Shown: positions 8,437 to 27,148 of the stretch, one piece after another
How positions within the stretch are numbered: position 1 is the first letter of the stretch
How the letters are laid out: each line of letters starts with the position of its first letter
Origin: Batkoa obscura
Taxonomy: Eukaryota > Entomophthoromycota > Entomophthoromycetes > Entomophthorales > Batkoaceae
NCBI GenBank assembly: GCA_030770535.1
Contig: JASVEC010000021.1
Span: 10,001 to 74,000 of the forward strand
Length of the DNA stretch: 64,000 nt
Direction: 5' to 3'
Made by a program: the position numbers and the translations under genes
The notes under the pieces: model-generated
What the model saw: the letters and a program-made list of their open reading frames with translations, nothing else
What the model was told of the DNA's origin: nothing
Databases searched by the model: none

Positions 8437-9330
8437 TCAATTTTGGTTTTTTGGCTTGTATTTCTTTTGATTGGGAATTCGGCATACTTTATCTTCCGCA
8501 TCACAATAATATAAAGAATTGCAATCACTATCGACTTTACATGGAGTAAGGAACTATTATGAAATTAGAATGTATATAGTAACTATATAAACTACTCACT
8601 CTTCCTGGGAATCTACAACGATTTTCAAAACTACAAACAGTTCCAGATACCTTGCTGTCACTAATTAATTACATTAAAAATTAAATTTTAATATTATAAA
8701 AAGTCCTTACCAAAAATCATCTTTACTATTAAAATAGCAATCGGTATTTATTCTATTCAATGTTGAAATAGTACCATTATTCTCTAATACTAACTTATTC
8801 CCTTTATCAATAAATTTGCCAGTATAGTTATTTTGGCCTCCATTAGAATTCAATATTAAACTAAACCCTTTCTGCCCTTTTTGCATTTCTCTAATAAAAC
8901 CCTTTAACAAAATTCATTAATAAGACCTATTAAAATAATTACTTGATCTTTCTTAGGTCATATTTACCATTAATAGGTGCAAGTTTAAACTGAGGGCAAA
9001 TTTTTTCATTACATAAATAGTTAGTAAATTGATAGAAAGATAAATCTTGGTCAAATTCTAGTGCTTGTATATATCGATGTAATCCCTTAACATTTTCAAA
9101 CTCCTAATATAAAATATAAAAATAAATAAACAAGCAACTTTCAATTTTAATCTTACTTTAATATCCTGCTTAAATATACCAGTCAATCGCTTAACTAAAT
9201 AATGATACTCATCTTTCTTTAAATTCGTTGAACCTAATAATAAATATATTAACTATTTAGTATCAAGTATATATAACTTACTTATGAGGTTTAATGAGCT
9301 TATAAGAGTAATAATATTTATTAATTTCAT
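8437..9330 (-). CDS. Secreted cysteine-rich protein (Dickkopf-N-like pattern)
   Basis: Built from six short exons: 9330-9282, 9233-9157, 9103-8943, 8890-8711, 8660-8600 and 8553-8437. All junctions are GT-AG and keep frame, giving 214 residues. The N-terminus MKLINIITLISSLNLIS is a typical signal peptide. The first ~145 residues hold paired cysteines (YLCNEKICPQF), and the last 70 are cysteine-rich (CDSKVSGTVCSFENRCRF, PCKVDSDCNSLYYCDAEDKVC). The spacing in the tail resembles Dickkopf N-terminal cysteine-rich repeats known from secreted fungal and animal proteins. No membrane anchor is seen, so export to the cell surface or medium is likely. The function is unknown; a role at a host interface is only a guess. 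Confidence 0.72.
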
Positions 9331-9731
9331 AACTTTAAAGTTAAATATATTAAATAGTTTTAACAATAATTTTACTAATTGACTTTAAATACTTTATTTT
9401 TTTTGATTTAATTACTTTGAAAATCTAACTGAATATCGTAAATCAACTTTGATTTTAAATCCTGAAAAGCATCAAACTAAATTTAGAACTAAAATTAGAA
9501 AATGATTAAATTTAGATTTGGCATGAAGACTAACTATTAAAAAATAAAAAGTAAACAATAAAGATAAATTTAGCTAATGAAAATAACAAACTCAAATTAT
9601 TAACTCATCATTACTTTATATAATATTAATATCGTTTAAAAATAAATAAATAAATAAATAATAATAAAATTTAATTCAAATATTATAAATTAAAGTAAAT
9701 AATTTTTATCGGAATATTACTATTAATGTAG
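9331..9731. other. Intergenic with an AATA microsatellite
   Basis: Between the secreted-protein start and the formin stop. A run of AATA/AAAT units lies at 9641-9664. It presumably also carries the promoter of the gene at 8437-9330; no clear element is seen. Confidence 0.6.
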
Positions 9732-15395
<5,664 letters not shown>

Positions 15396-15956
15396 TCATA
15401 AAACTGTTTGTTTTGGATTGATTTTATAAAATAAATATATATTAAAGTATAGAGAATTATGTAACTTAAAATAATTTAAAATAGTTCTTAGTTGACATGA
15501 GTTTGTTTAAAAATTTATAAATCAAAGCGGGGATAGTAGCTTTAAAAGCCTTTTTAATTGGTTGATTTTTTACTTCATTTTTTAAGTAAATCCTATAAAT
15601 GCCTAAAATAAAGGGTTTAATAATTAAAAGGTAAGGCTTGAATCCATTTATATTTTTATTGCTTAGCATCAAATATTAAAATAGTTTAAAACTTCATATT
15701 ACATTATTGTTTTATCATATATATTACTTTTATATTACATTTCTATTATAATACGATTGTAGTATACTATTTTTGTATCATTTTATCCCACTTTAGATTT
15801 ATTTCACAAACATTATTTTGTTCTCATTTGTGTTTTTTATCTATACTATTTCAAAATAAAACTTTTGATTTTAAAACGTACTTAAAAATAAAATTAAATA
15901 ACGGAATAGTCAATATTTATAATCTCAAAATTGTTTGATTTATTCATTCAAATCTA
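15396..15956. other. Intergenic, formin promoter side
   Basis: Gene-free AT-rich DNA between the formin start and the sulfite oxidase stop. A 68-codon open frame here has no recognisable features and is taken as chance. Confidence 0.6.
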
Positions 15957-17535
15957 TTAAATATTAGACTTTGGCCATTCCGGTGAAAGACTATCTACTT
16001 TATCCCAGCAATTGTTCATAACTCCACGGAAATTCCAAATAGGTAATTCGGGCTGAGTATTTGAAGCAGAATCCCCTAAAATTTATAATGTTAACTCTAA
16101 TATTATAATATTAGTGATGTACATTACATGCTCTACACATTATTGTAGTATTCGGGTTAATTGATTTGACTTTCAAAGACCATAGGCACCAAGACCAATA
16201 TCCATTGCCTACTTTTTCTTGCTTTAAGCTAGCAAGCTCCCAACTTTTACCTTCATCGAATGTCACCTCTAATAGATTTGTTTCAGTAAAGATAATAATT
16301 AAACTAATAAAATATTACCAACTCTTGTTACTTTTCTTCCTCCTCCTGAAAGAATGAAATTAGGTCATTTTTTTAAGATAAAATCAACTGATAATACCTG
16401 ATATCGCATAACCTTTAACTTCGTTACAACTGACTTCAAGCTTAGATTGATTCGAAGGAGTACAAATAACACTTTGTACATTCATCTCATGAATTGATTG
16501 TGATTTATCCCAATATTTGAATGCATCTTTTTCTTCAACCTAAATTTTTATATCAAATACTAGATTGAATTATACTATTAAAGCTTTACATCTTGTGGCA
16601 ATATTTTATAGTCACGACGCTGAAAGAAACTAGGTGATTCCTCATTCTGAATAATTATTTTGTTTAAGTATTTAACAGATCGAGCACCAATTACGCCTTA
16701 AAGTTCATGATTAATTATTACAATTTAATATTATAAATTATACTTACCTGGAACAACCATTCTAATAGGATAACCATGATCACGTGGCAATAGCTCATTA
16801 TTCATTTCATAAGCCAATAACACATCATTATCTATGTTCCTATTATTTAAAAAATAATTAATATTTAAACAAGCCAAATTAATAATATTATTACATGGCC
16901 CATTTTAATGGAATTGAGCTTCCATAACAACGATCTTCCTCAACTCCACCAACAGCTTCCATCCAAACGTGAGCATCAGGGTATTCGAATTGTGAAACAT
17001 CTTCAGGGATACCTGCATCTAATAAGATATCACGAAGTCTTGCACCTGCCCAATAAGAATTGGCAATGGTACCAGGTCCCCAGATAACACCTTTAACTGG
17101 TTTTACTTTTAATAATCCATCTCTTCTATTACCAGCACACTAAAATTTTATTAAAAAACATATTGTTTAGTTGTGTCTTCGATAAAGTCATGAAATAATT
17201 ACCTGTAAGGCAGCTAATATAGTATGCTTTTTGTAGTCTGATTTGATTTCTTTTACTGAAATATTTAATGGTTTTGGTACTATTCCTTCAATACTGATAA
17301 AATGCTTATTTTCATCAATTAATGGAATTGGGCCATGATTTCTTTTAAAGAACACCTCTTTTGGTGTAACATAACTTCCAACTAATTGCTTTAATGGTGG
17401 TTCTGCATTGAAAGGTTCTTTGTTTCTTACTATCAGCTCTTTGTTTATTCTTTCTGGCTCATAATTATATATTAAGTCTGTTCTTTTCCCATTTTTTGTT
17501 GGAAAATTGTGAAATTCAGTCTGATTTTTACTCAT
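15957..17535 (-). CDS. SUOX: Sulfite oxidase, molybdenum cofactor type, lacking the heme domain
   Basis: Oxidises sulfite to sulfate, the last step of sulfur amino-acid breakdown and sulfite detoxification. The first exon (17535 to about 17203) gives [13 protein letters not shown]...FISIEGIV. The next begins [17 protein letters not shown], whose Cys is the expected molybdopterin-Mo ligand. [19 protein letters not shown] and [14 protein letters not shown] follow, then the dimerisation domain ([24 protein letters not shown]). There are about seven exons. No cytochrome b5 domain or mitochondrial leader precedes the Mo domain, as in the plant peroxisomal enzyme. The C-terminus is SNI, close to the plant peroxisomal signal SNL. 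A peroxisomal enzyme using oxygen is therefore possible (inference). Assimilatory nitrate reductase is unlikely because FAD and heme domains are absent. Confidence 0.92.
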
Positions 17536-18448
17536 TTTTTATAATTGAAAAAAAACTTTCTTCCTTTTTATACCTCAAGACCTGTCAAAATCTCTATAGA
17601 CATGACTCAACTTATTCATTAGTAACATCCAATTAATAACAGTTAGAGATTAAAACATAACCAACCATACTACATAATTTTATAGTGTTAAAATTAGAAC
17701 TAAATTTAATTACATAAAAATGGTGATAAACATTAGCTCAAATAAATGATAAAATCTACAATATTAATTTATTATATTAACATCCTTTCTGTTTGAATTT
17801 GAATAAATATAATATAAGACTCATTAAATACACATTATTGATAATAGATAATAAATATGTACTATTTATACCCATATTGTTTTAGAATATTGTATTATCT
17901 CATAATAATGCTTATCTCTATAATATAACCATATACATTAGAATCAAATTAAGCGATAGTATGAAAATAGAAAATACATGAATGATACTCAGAGGCCCCA
18001 ATCAACATAATAGTTCATGATGAAGGATATAAATCCCTTAAAAAAATCTTAGCTGTATATAATAATGAATTGTTATATAAATAAATTCACAATGAAACAA
18101 AATCTATAGAAAGAAAACATTTTTTATTTTTTGGTTTAAGTTAAAATGTTTGTACAAATTCATTTCTTTTTTAGCTTAATACTTTATATAACTTTTACCC
18201 ATTAACTCAACGAGGGAGTCATAAACTAGGAGCATAACATTAAAGAAACTATTCAATCAATTTTTAAGAAACTTTATAAACTTTCGTTCTTAAATATTAA
18301 CAACTAACATTGATATTTAAATATATTATAAATAAAATTAATGTTATGCTATTATTAAATCTGTTTTTCATTATAAATTTCAAACATAAAATAATAATCA
18401 ATTAATTTATTAAAATAATAATATTATTGAATGTGTAGTATAATCGGT
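17536..18448. other. Intergenic, nothing recognised
   Basis: Very AT-rich. No MITE terminus, tRNA or credible reading frame. Confidence 0.6.
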
Positions 18449-19335
18449 TTATAATTCCCCAGTTTTAGCTTTTTGGGCGGTCTCTAATACGACTTGAAAA
18501 TCATCAAAGGGAACGTATTTAATACCATGTTCCATACAATATTTTTCTAAGCCTCTACCACGTCTTGCAAATAAAACATCTGCACGACGAGCAGCTGATA
18601 AATCAGACACACCGTCGCCGCAAAAAATGATAAAGGGCTTAACTTCTCCATGTTCTCTTTTATACTCTTCTTCAGCAATATCCATTGATAAACCTTTATC
18701 ATGACCAAATTCGCTTTACATTGATTAACATTATTAAATGCTTACTATAATTTTATTAAATTACCTCTCATCTTTAAAAGTGCAGATCCACTTTCTGCCT
18801 TCAAGAACTCCATAGTTAGCTCGAATTTTAAAGTTTGTGTAATCATTAGGAAAAAACTTTCTCAAAAAGTATTCAATCATAAACTCAAGACCCCTTTATA
18901 TATAATAAGTAATATATATATATATGTAAAAAAAAATACCCTGAAAACACATGGAAAGGTATGCTATTCGAAAAACAATATTCTGCGAAAATTTCGAATT
19001 TGGGATCAAGCTCAACATCTATTTACGATAAAGTCAAATATCTGAAATATATATGTTATTACCTTTAAGAAGAACTAAAGCTTCCTCCCAAGTCAAATTT
19101 ACCCCATCCCACATTTGCTTAAATATATCCCTTTTTAATCATTGTTTAATTTTTGTAAGATTTATTCGTTTATTATTTACCTTAATTTGCTTTCACCTAT
19201 CATAGCCTTTTCATCTAAAGCTTTACGTGTTTCTGTTCCGATACATTTATCAATTAATATGACTCCAGTATCTTGCAATGTAATCGTTCCATCGAAATCG
19301 CAGCAAACTAGAACATGTGTATTTCCTTTGGTCAT
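18449..19335 (-). CDS. HAD-superfamily phosphatase (Pyp1/YNL010W-like)
   Basis: About five exons. The N-terminus reads MTKGNTHVLVCCDFDGTIT: DxDGT is HAD motif I, the first Asp being the nucleophile. FHVFSGGLEFMIEYFL matches motif II, a conserved Lys lies at EFGHDKGLS, and FCGDGVSDLSAARRADVLFARRG is motif IV. This arrangement matches the phosphoserine-phosphatase-like branch that includes the yeast polyol-phosphate phosphatase Pyp1 (YNL010W). The substrate is probably a small sugar or polyol phosphate, by family resemblance only. The protein has no signal peptide and is presumably cytosolic. The start at 19335 is the first ATG ahead of motif I. Confidence 0.88.
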
Positions 19336-20849
19336 TGTAAATTATAAAAATTAAATTAAATTTTGGGATCAAATCATTTTAATTATTTTAATTGAATCCA
19401 AGAATAGGTTAAATCAATAATTAGTTTTACCTTGGAACTAATTTTTACAGCATAATAGCTATAACTATATAAAGGTAAAATTTGTTACATCGTTTTAAAA
19501 TATAGCTTTTTATTATGATACTATACATATCAACAATACTGATAAGTTTTAACGCAATTTTGTCAAAAATAAACGATTACTTTAGATTAAGAAATTAAAC
19601 CAGAGTTAAGTAGCTATCACATTTATCTAAAATAGCAAATATCATTACTCTACGAAAACTCAACAATATATATAAAGTACCAATTGTGAATAATATTAAA
19701 TCCTTATTTAAGTTATTGTTGACTATATTCAAAGTTATAAGTCGAAAAATTGTAATATTTTGAAATAGGTTAGTTCAGTAAAATTATAAAAAATTGTTCT
19801 ATTAGCCTATTTTAAATTATTTTAAATTATTTAAAAATATACAATACAAATAAATAGACATAGTTGATTTAATTTAAATATAATATTAGATATATATGTA
19901 ACAAAGATTACTTTAATGAGTTTATTCAAATAAAAATTTATAAACTTGATCAAAATTTAATTTACTATAAATGATAAAAGAATCTATAAAAGATACCTTA
20001 ATAGAATAATTCTAAAGTTTGATTATAAATTTCAAAGCATGTTGAATGTCTGCCTTGATAGCATTTTATTATTATTATTATGTGACATAGGAATATCTTT
20101 TTTATTTTTGTCTATTTCTTGTTCAATATAAAATTGTGCGATTTATTAGTAAACATTTTTTTAAAGTATTCTCATATAAATATTTTTCTCTACACATGTA
20201 ATTGGAAGTTTTGTTCTTATAAAATTACTTGTATATCAAATAATCATCAAACTAACTTTCCTTATTTTAGTAATATTTATTCCATTATACACTTTTTTAA
20301 TTATTAATATAATTTAATATTCATAAAATAATAAATAGAAAATGATAATTAGTTTATTTTCATTTTGTTAAACTAAACTAGACAGTGAATTGCATCATTT
20401 TGAATGGATATACAATAAAAAATGTCAAATATTTGTATTTTTCTAAGCGAATTTTTTGTTTCCCAATTTTACCACTAATGCTTATAAAATTCTAACGAAA
20501 ATTGCGTGATTTTAGTGGAAAATGACACCATGATAGCAGTATCCCAATAAAACACTCAAAACTGTTTAAATTGACTTCTTTTATAGGATAAATTTAAGTC
20601 ACAAAACTTATGCAAATTTCATGATCAATAAAAATATTAGGTTTTTTTGATAAATAATTTTGATTTGATAAAATATTCTAAAACGACCTTGAAAAAAATA
20701 AAGAAAAATAGAAGTAAAATTTAAGATTAACTAATAAGAATAGAGATATTTTTTACATGTTACTATCATTAGTTGTTTCTTTATGAATAAGCTTTTCTAG
20801 CTGCTTAATATATAAACTTGACTTGTAGCTCATAAATACAATTTTTTAA
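19336..20849. other. 1.5 kb divergent intergenic region
   Basis: Separates the HAD phosphatase (minus) from the Met30-like gene (plus), so both promoters lie here. A TATATAAACTTG stretch about 40 bp before the Met30-like ATG could be a TATA element. No repeat or RNA gene recognised. Confidence 0.5.
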
Positions 20850-22787
20850 ATGAATCTCATGGTACCAAACGAACCAAATCAAAACTTAAATCCAACTTCG
20901 CTTCCATGTCTATTGAATTCGCTTAGAACAAAGATAAGTGCTCAATGTCCAGAAATCAAAGAATGTATGCTTAAACATGTGGAACATTTATCACATGAAC
21001 AAAGAAACGTAGTACTCTCTTGTTGGGATGCTTTCAATAATAGTACTGATCAACAAAGAGATTTAATACTTACTGGGATATTATTAAGATGTTCAATAAA
21101 CCAACTTTCCTATGTTTCTAATTGTTTACAACCTCTACTTAAAGTAGATTTTATTTCTAAATTACCAAGAGAGCTTTCATTAAAAATTTTATCATACCTT
21201 GATGCAAAGTCTTTAGTCCAAGCTTCTAGCGTCTCAAAGGTATGGAAGAGTGCTGCTGAAGATGATTTATTGTGGCGTACCTTATGTGATCAACATATCA
21301 ATAAAAAGTGTACAAAATGTGGTTGGGGTTTACCTCTTTTATTAGATGACTATTTAAAAAGAAAGAAAGTTGAGCTTATGACATCAACAAAAAGATCTAG
21401 AGAATATGAATCACCAGAATCACCCCCTAATTCAATCCAAAATTATAATGGTAATATTGTACTTAAAACATAAACAATCAGTTACTTATCTTAAATAGGA
21501 TACCCTTCCCAAAAAATTAGACTTGATCATCATATGTCTGTTAAAAGTCATGTAACTTCTTCCCCTGTTTCAACTGGATATGAGATTAAATTAGATCCAA
21601 GGAAAAGCTTTTGGAAGTTTATATATCGTGATAGACTTAGCATTGAACGTAATTGGCGTCGCGGTAAATTTTTTAAGAAATCTATTAACGTACATCTGAG
21701 TGGAGTTCATTGTCATCAATCAAATCAAGATATTATTATTGCTGCAACTTACTCCCCTAATCTTGAAATATTTAATTTGAAGACAGGTAAAAAAATACGT
21801 ACCCTCACTGGCCATTTTGCCGCAGTACGTGACCTTTATTTTGATGATGTGCGCCTAGTTACTGCTTCTCATGATAACACTGTAAGGATATGGTGTTATC
21901 GCGAAGGCCTTTGTAAACGTATTATCCCTGCACCTGGAGCTCAATGTCTTCACTTTGAAAAGGATTATTTAGCAGTAGGATTAGCTTCTGGTTCAATTCA
22001 TATTTGGAATTTCCGTAAAACAACTCGACATAGTTTGGTAGGACATACTGATTCAGTAACTAAAGTAAGGGTGTTTAAAGAAACATTTTTACTTTCAAGT
22101 TCAGATGATGGCACTGTAAGACTATGGAATATTGAAACTTTGGAATGCATTCGTGTATTTCAAGGACATACTTCTTCCGTTACATGCTTCCAATTTAGTA
22201 TCCCAAATTTATTTCCTGTAAGTGAGCTCATGAAGCAAAATCTACCAGTACCAGAATCACCTACTCGTTCCCCATCACCACCTTATAATTCTAGATGTGA
22301 TGATACTTTAACAAACGGTACTTCACTTTCAACTCTTCTTTCTGCTAATATACCAAATCCAACACACTCACAACTTCATCGTGCACCTTTATTAGTTACA
22401 GGATCAGCAGACAATACTTTGCGAGTATGGTCATTGCAGACTGGTAAATGTTTAAGACAAAGCTTCGGACACTTAGGGGAAATCACATGTTTAGATATGG
22501 ATTCATTAAGAATTGTAAGTGGATCAATGGACGGATGTATCAAAGTATGGGATTTAGATAGCGGTCGATGTATGCATACTATGTTTGGAGATGAATCAGG
22601 GGATAATGATACTCCACCACCTCCGATGCTATGTGCATCATTAACAGATACTCGAATAATTGCGGGATCACAAAATGGTAAATTATATCTTTGGGATTGT
22701 TCAAGTGATTCACACCCTGCTTGCTCACTTAATGCTCTTTTATCACCAAGTGAACCAGATCATGGCTGGGCATATCATTTGAATTAA
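20850..22787 (+). CDS. F-box/WD40 protein of the Met30/SconB (Pof1) type
   Basis: Substrate receptor of an SCF ubiquitin ligase. Exon 1 (20850-21450) and exon 2 (21499-22787) are joined across a 48 bp intron and give 629 residues. The F-box is DFISKLPRELSLKILSYLD, about residues 100-145. It is followed by CTKCGWGLPLL, a signature of the Met30/SconB branch rather than Cdc4, then the linker FWKFIYRDRLSIERNWRRG. Seven WD40 repeats follow (for example LTGHFAAVRDLYFDDVRLVTASHDNTVRIW). A Ser/Pro-rich insert (PESPTRSPSPP) of about 60 residues splits the blades. Family members control sulfur-amino-acid genes and cell-cycle progression by ubiquitinating Met4-type factors. The target here is unknown. 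A Cdc4-like role is the main alternative. Confidence 0.9.
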
Positions 22788-22957
22788 TTTGACTTTTAAC
22801 ATACAAACTAACATCATTATATATTTTAATGCCAATTTCATTGAGAAGTTAATAAAATTTAAATAAAAGTAAGAATAAAATAAAATTTATAATTTTATTT
22901 GATGTTAATATAATATTCATTATTTTTATTATGCTTATATTATAAGATAATATTGAG

Positions 22958-25900
22958 TTATAAGAAATCTTTCATTAAAGCTGGAAATCGAACAGCGTTT
23001 GATGAACCATCATTAAATCGATACCATGCTTTTGTTTTGTTCTTTTTAGTTATATCCTTTTCTTTAGTTTGATTAATAACTAAATAATTTTATTTAATCA
23101 AAATAGTAAATCAATCTATTAATCTTTTACTTTTTGGTTTCATAAATTTTGCAAATGGATCTTCTCTAATTTTACGTTTTTTCATTGAGATTACTTCTTT
23201 ATTTCTTATAATACTTCTATAAATACTAGTTAATAAATATATATAAGAATAAGTTAGTTTGTTTACTCTGGAACTTTAGTTATAATAGTTGATCCTTGTC
23301 CAATTAGTTTTGGTTCTTTTTTATTTAGTGAAATTTTTTCCAACTATTAATTATTATTTAATAATACTATATAATATATATAATATAGTATTAATTACTT
23401 CTTGTGAGATGAATTGAATAACTTCATATCTCATCTTTTTATTCTTGAAACTTAAAATATCGTTCAACTCCATGTTTGTAACCGAATCAATTGGTCTAAT
23501 AAATAAATAAAATATAAAATATAAAGTATAATAATATTATTACGGATCTAAAATATAGTGGTATTTTCCTTCTTCATCTTTTTGTTGTATAAATCTGAGA
23601 TTGAGCCGTGACATTTTAGTTGTCATTTTATTTATGATCTCTTTTTCATTTGGTTTTAAATTGGATATATTAATTTGAAATAAATCAGGATTAAGAATGA
23701 TTTGAATAATACTTGTAAAATAAGTTTTAACATCATTCAATTGAACATAATCTCGCATTTTTAAATTCAATCCATTATAAAAGTTGGTTAAAATACTTTT
23801 GTTCTTATTTAATGTTTCTCGAAGCTAAATAATTAATTGATGCTGATATAGATTACATGTTGTTTTACCTTTTTTTCTGCTCTAGGAAATTCCATTTTAC
23901 CGCAAACAGCAGAAGCAAATAAAGGATGAAAAGAGACTAACATATGTGGGATATAGCATGATAATTCACTTTGTTGTCGGGTATGAATACGTAAATTTAA
24001 GTTATCATACATCATCATATATTCACTTGCTTGTGTTACTCTATCTAAATAAATATCCAAACTTCTAGATTTTAAATAATTCTCAAAACAACCTAGCAAA
24101 ATATTGTTAGTATACTTGATTTCAATATATAATTGTAAATATTACCTTCAAATATTATATTATAGCTGCCATGTGTATTTAACATTGATACTAAATGAGA
24201 GCAGTAGATGCTTTGAGTATTTACTATCAAAGTTATATAAATGAATAAATGAATAAATGAATTTATGACTTATCTATATGAATTTTACCTGTTTTTATTT
24301 CATCACTATTCAATGCTCTTTTATTAATGAGTTCTGTCCTTGAAGCAGGAAATTTAAAAATAGAATCCCATATAGTGAACAATGAATTTGGAGAATCTTT
24401 TTGCCCTGAATAGCTTTGTGATACTAATTCATACGTAATTTTACGATCATAGGTTTCGCTAAAGTACTAATAATAAAGCAAATTAGGATAAATGAATGAA
24501 GAGGGTACTTTCTATTACTTGAAGCATATTTATAGCTGCCCTTGTATCACAATCAACAATCTCACATAATTTATTCAAAGTCATGTGATTACATTCTAAT
24601 TTTTCATATTTGCAAATAAGTTTTAAGTGATTCACTAGTTCATAGGATGGTAATTTTTTAAATTGGATTATCTTACAATGTTGGCGAAGGTTACGTAAAG
24701 CAGGAGTAAATCTATAAATAAATAAATGAATACAATATATTTTTCTTAAAAACAACTTACTCTTCGTTACAAATACAAATAATCGGTCTTTTCAATTCCT
24801 TTTTTTTACTTTTACTCGATTTGTTGTCACCTTAATTAAATTATTAAAAATTTTAAATTAAAACAAGTTATTTACTCTGATCTCCTATTAATTTTATTAG
24901 CATGTTGATAAAATTCTAATTATAAACGTTAGTATATATAAACAATATTTCTATTAATAAAATTTACATCTCCTCCACCAGAAGTAGATACACCATCTAT
25001 TTCATCAATGACTATTAAATTTGGTCTTTTTTCCTTAAACATAGATCTCATTTCTATAGCTGAGGTAATTTTTTCTTTTACTGTATTGGAAGTACGATCA
25101 TCACTATATATTGGTAATTTATATTCTTGTTATACTCCAAATAGTCATTACCTTGCATTTATTTCAATAATATTATAGCCGCAATGATTCCCTATTACAT
25201 GTGCTAGACTGGTTTTTCCCAACCCGGGTGGACCAGTAAGTAGTAATAATTTATGTTCAGGTCTTTTAAGAGTATCAATATACTTTTATATTAAATAAAT
25301 TAAAATTGAGCTGAATAGTTATAAAATATTACATTTTCGCTATCATAACCGGTATTATCTTTTACATTGCTTTTGCCTGCATCTGATTTCCCAAATACAC
25401 AAAAATCCCAACTTTTTAACCAGTCTAATGCTTCTAAATTGACTTGCTAAATAAACAAATTAATACAAATACTAAGACTTATAAAGCTTTACTTCATTTC
25501 CTACTAAATGCATGAATTTAGTGGGTCGGTATTTATCTACCCATAGTTCTTTATTTTGAGTCATTTCTCTTTTTGAGTTTGCTTTCAGCTTATTCCTATT
25601 TATATGAGTACATTTAAAACTTTACTAGTGACTGTTTACTTCAAGTTTGAGTTCATTTCTCTTGCTTTCTATTTTTGAGTTAGTATTTATGTTATTTAAA
25701 CTTCATTAGTTACTTCATCTTCGATCTTATCCAATATGTTATAGATTGAAGTTGATAATAGACCCTGCTTAGTAGATGCTTCTCTTTTTTGGATAGACTA
25801 ATATAACCTATAAACATTATAATTTATATTGCATACTAATAATATTTACTGAATTAAATCTTAATGTTGATTCCGATCTTCTAGGAATATTTAATATAGC

Positions 25901-26209
25901 CCCATTTGAATTAGTTGCAATAACAAATCTTCCATAAATATTTGGATCGTAATAATTTATTATGCTTTTGCTATCGTTGTTTTGTTCAATAGTACTAATT
26001 TTACTATGGCTACTATCCCTTAATTTTTTATTAGTATGATTTATTTCATCTTTGGTTGATGAAAACTTAAAAGCTTTATTTAACTCTTCTTTATCACTAA
26101 TATTTTCTAAGGGATCCCTCGATTTTGTATTATCATTGATCTCCATTTCATCGTCTATATAATATTTCTCCATCATTTCCATTTCATCAAATATATCAAA
26201 GTCTTCCAT
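22958..26209 (-). CDS. CTF18: Ctf18, RFC-like clamp loader large subunit
   Basis: An AAA+ ATPase that, with Rfc2-5, Dcc1 and Ctf8, loads PCNA and supports sister-chromatid cohesion and replication checkpoint signalling. An acidic N-terminus (from 26209) is followed by WLKSWDFCVFGK, Walker A LTGPPGLGKTSLAH (near 25215), INASDDRTSNTV, and Walker B NLIVIDEIDGVSTSGGGD (near 25000). The arginine-finger region PIICICNE follows, then the lid and a long helical collar. The C-terminus AWYRFNDGSSNAVRFPALMK is the conserved tail that binds Dcc1-Ctf8, which separates it from Rfc1, Rad24 and Elg1. There are more than ten introns; one near 24241 contains an ATGAATAA microsatellite. Confidence 0.93.
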
Positions 26210-27148
26210 CTATTTATATCTTTTATAAAACAAAAAAAGAAATATTTTATTCGACTATATTTTAGTAATATGAGTCAAGACGCGGACATAATAAAAATAA
26301 AACAATAACGCAATAAACGCGCTAACAATTGAAGTTTATTGGTTAGAGAAAGAAAACAATTTTTGTAAAAATATTATTAATTAATATATATTTGAACATG
26401 TAAATCACTATGAACACACGAACCATCTGTCCAATTAGCAATACCTATCAAAAAATTGCTAGTAATTCAGCAGATGCTTCGCATGCTTATAGTAGTTCAC
26501 ATCTCCAACTTTACGTTAGTTTTTGTGACAATGTAATGATGTAGAGATATCATGGAAGCGTAAATTACTTTAGAATAAGCTTTAATGCAACATGATTGAA
26601 AGGTTTGAATTCAATACTTTTTGCTTTAAGTTTTAGTATATAAGGATGCCTTTTTTGATTTTATTTATCTTTTCCCTTTTTAAACGTCACTGAGTGGAAA
26701 AATTATTAATAAAATCTTCAAAAAAAAGCATGCTTATATAAAATATTTATAATAAAATATATTTTTCTATATGTAAAGTTTTCTTATAATGTAGTTTACA
26801 AACCATTGATGGGAAAATAGAATTGTTCAAACATTCATAGTCAATAAACTACTGCCCCTTTGATGAGTACAGTTTTCAGTTATATAAGAAATAGAGTTTT
26901 TAAACAAGAATCTTTGTATATTTAATTTGATTTATTAGTGGTATGTTTATTATTTATCAAGGCAATTAATGGTTTCATTAGTAACTTTTCTTAAATTTTA
27001 ATTTTATTAAAAATTTTTACTTTTAAAATCTTGAATTCATTCATTTTGAATAAAATCATATTATGTCATTCCATGAGAATAGTTTTGAACATCAATAAAA
27101 TTCATTAAAAAACATTCAAGCAATCATAGCAGTTACTTTTTAAACGAA
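26210..27148. other. Divergent intergenic region with a decayed MITE
   Basis: Lies between CTF18 (minus) and ZNG1 (plus). A stretch at about 26440-26580 is richer in G and C and contains GATGCTTCGCATGC, which folds into a short hairpin; no RNA family was recognised. A degraded MITE is at 26641. Confidence 0.5.
26641..26736 (+). mobile_element. MITE copy 11, decayed
   Basis: AAGGATGCCTTTTTTG at one end and GCATGCTTA at the other, flanked by TA. The core GAGTGGAAAAATTATTAATAAAAT is still recognisable. It is among the most diverged copies, so probably old. Confidence 0.7.
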
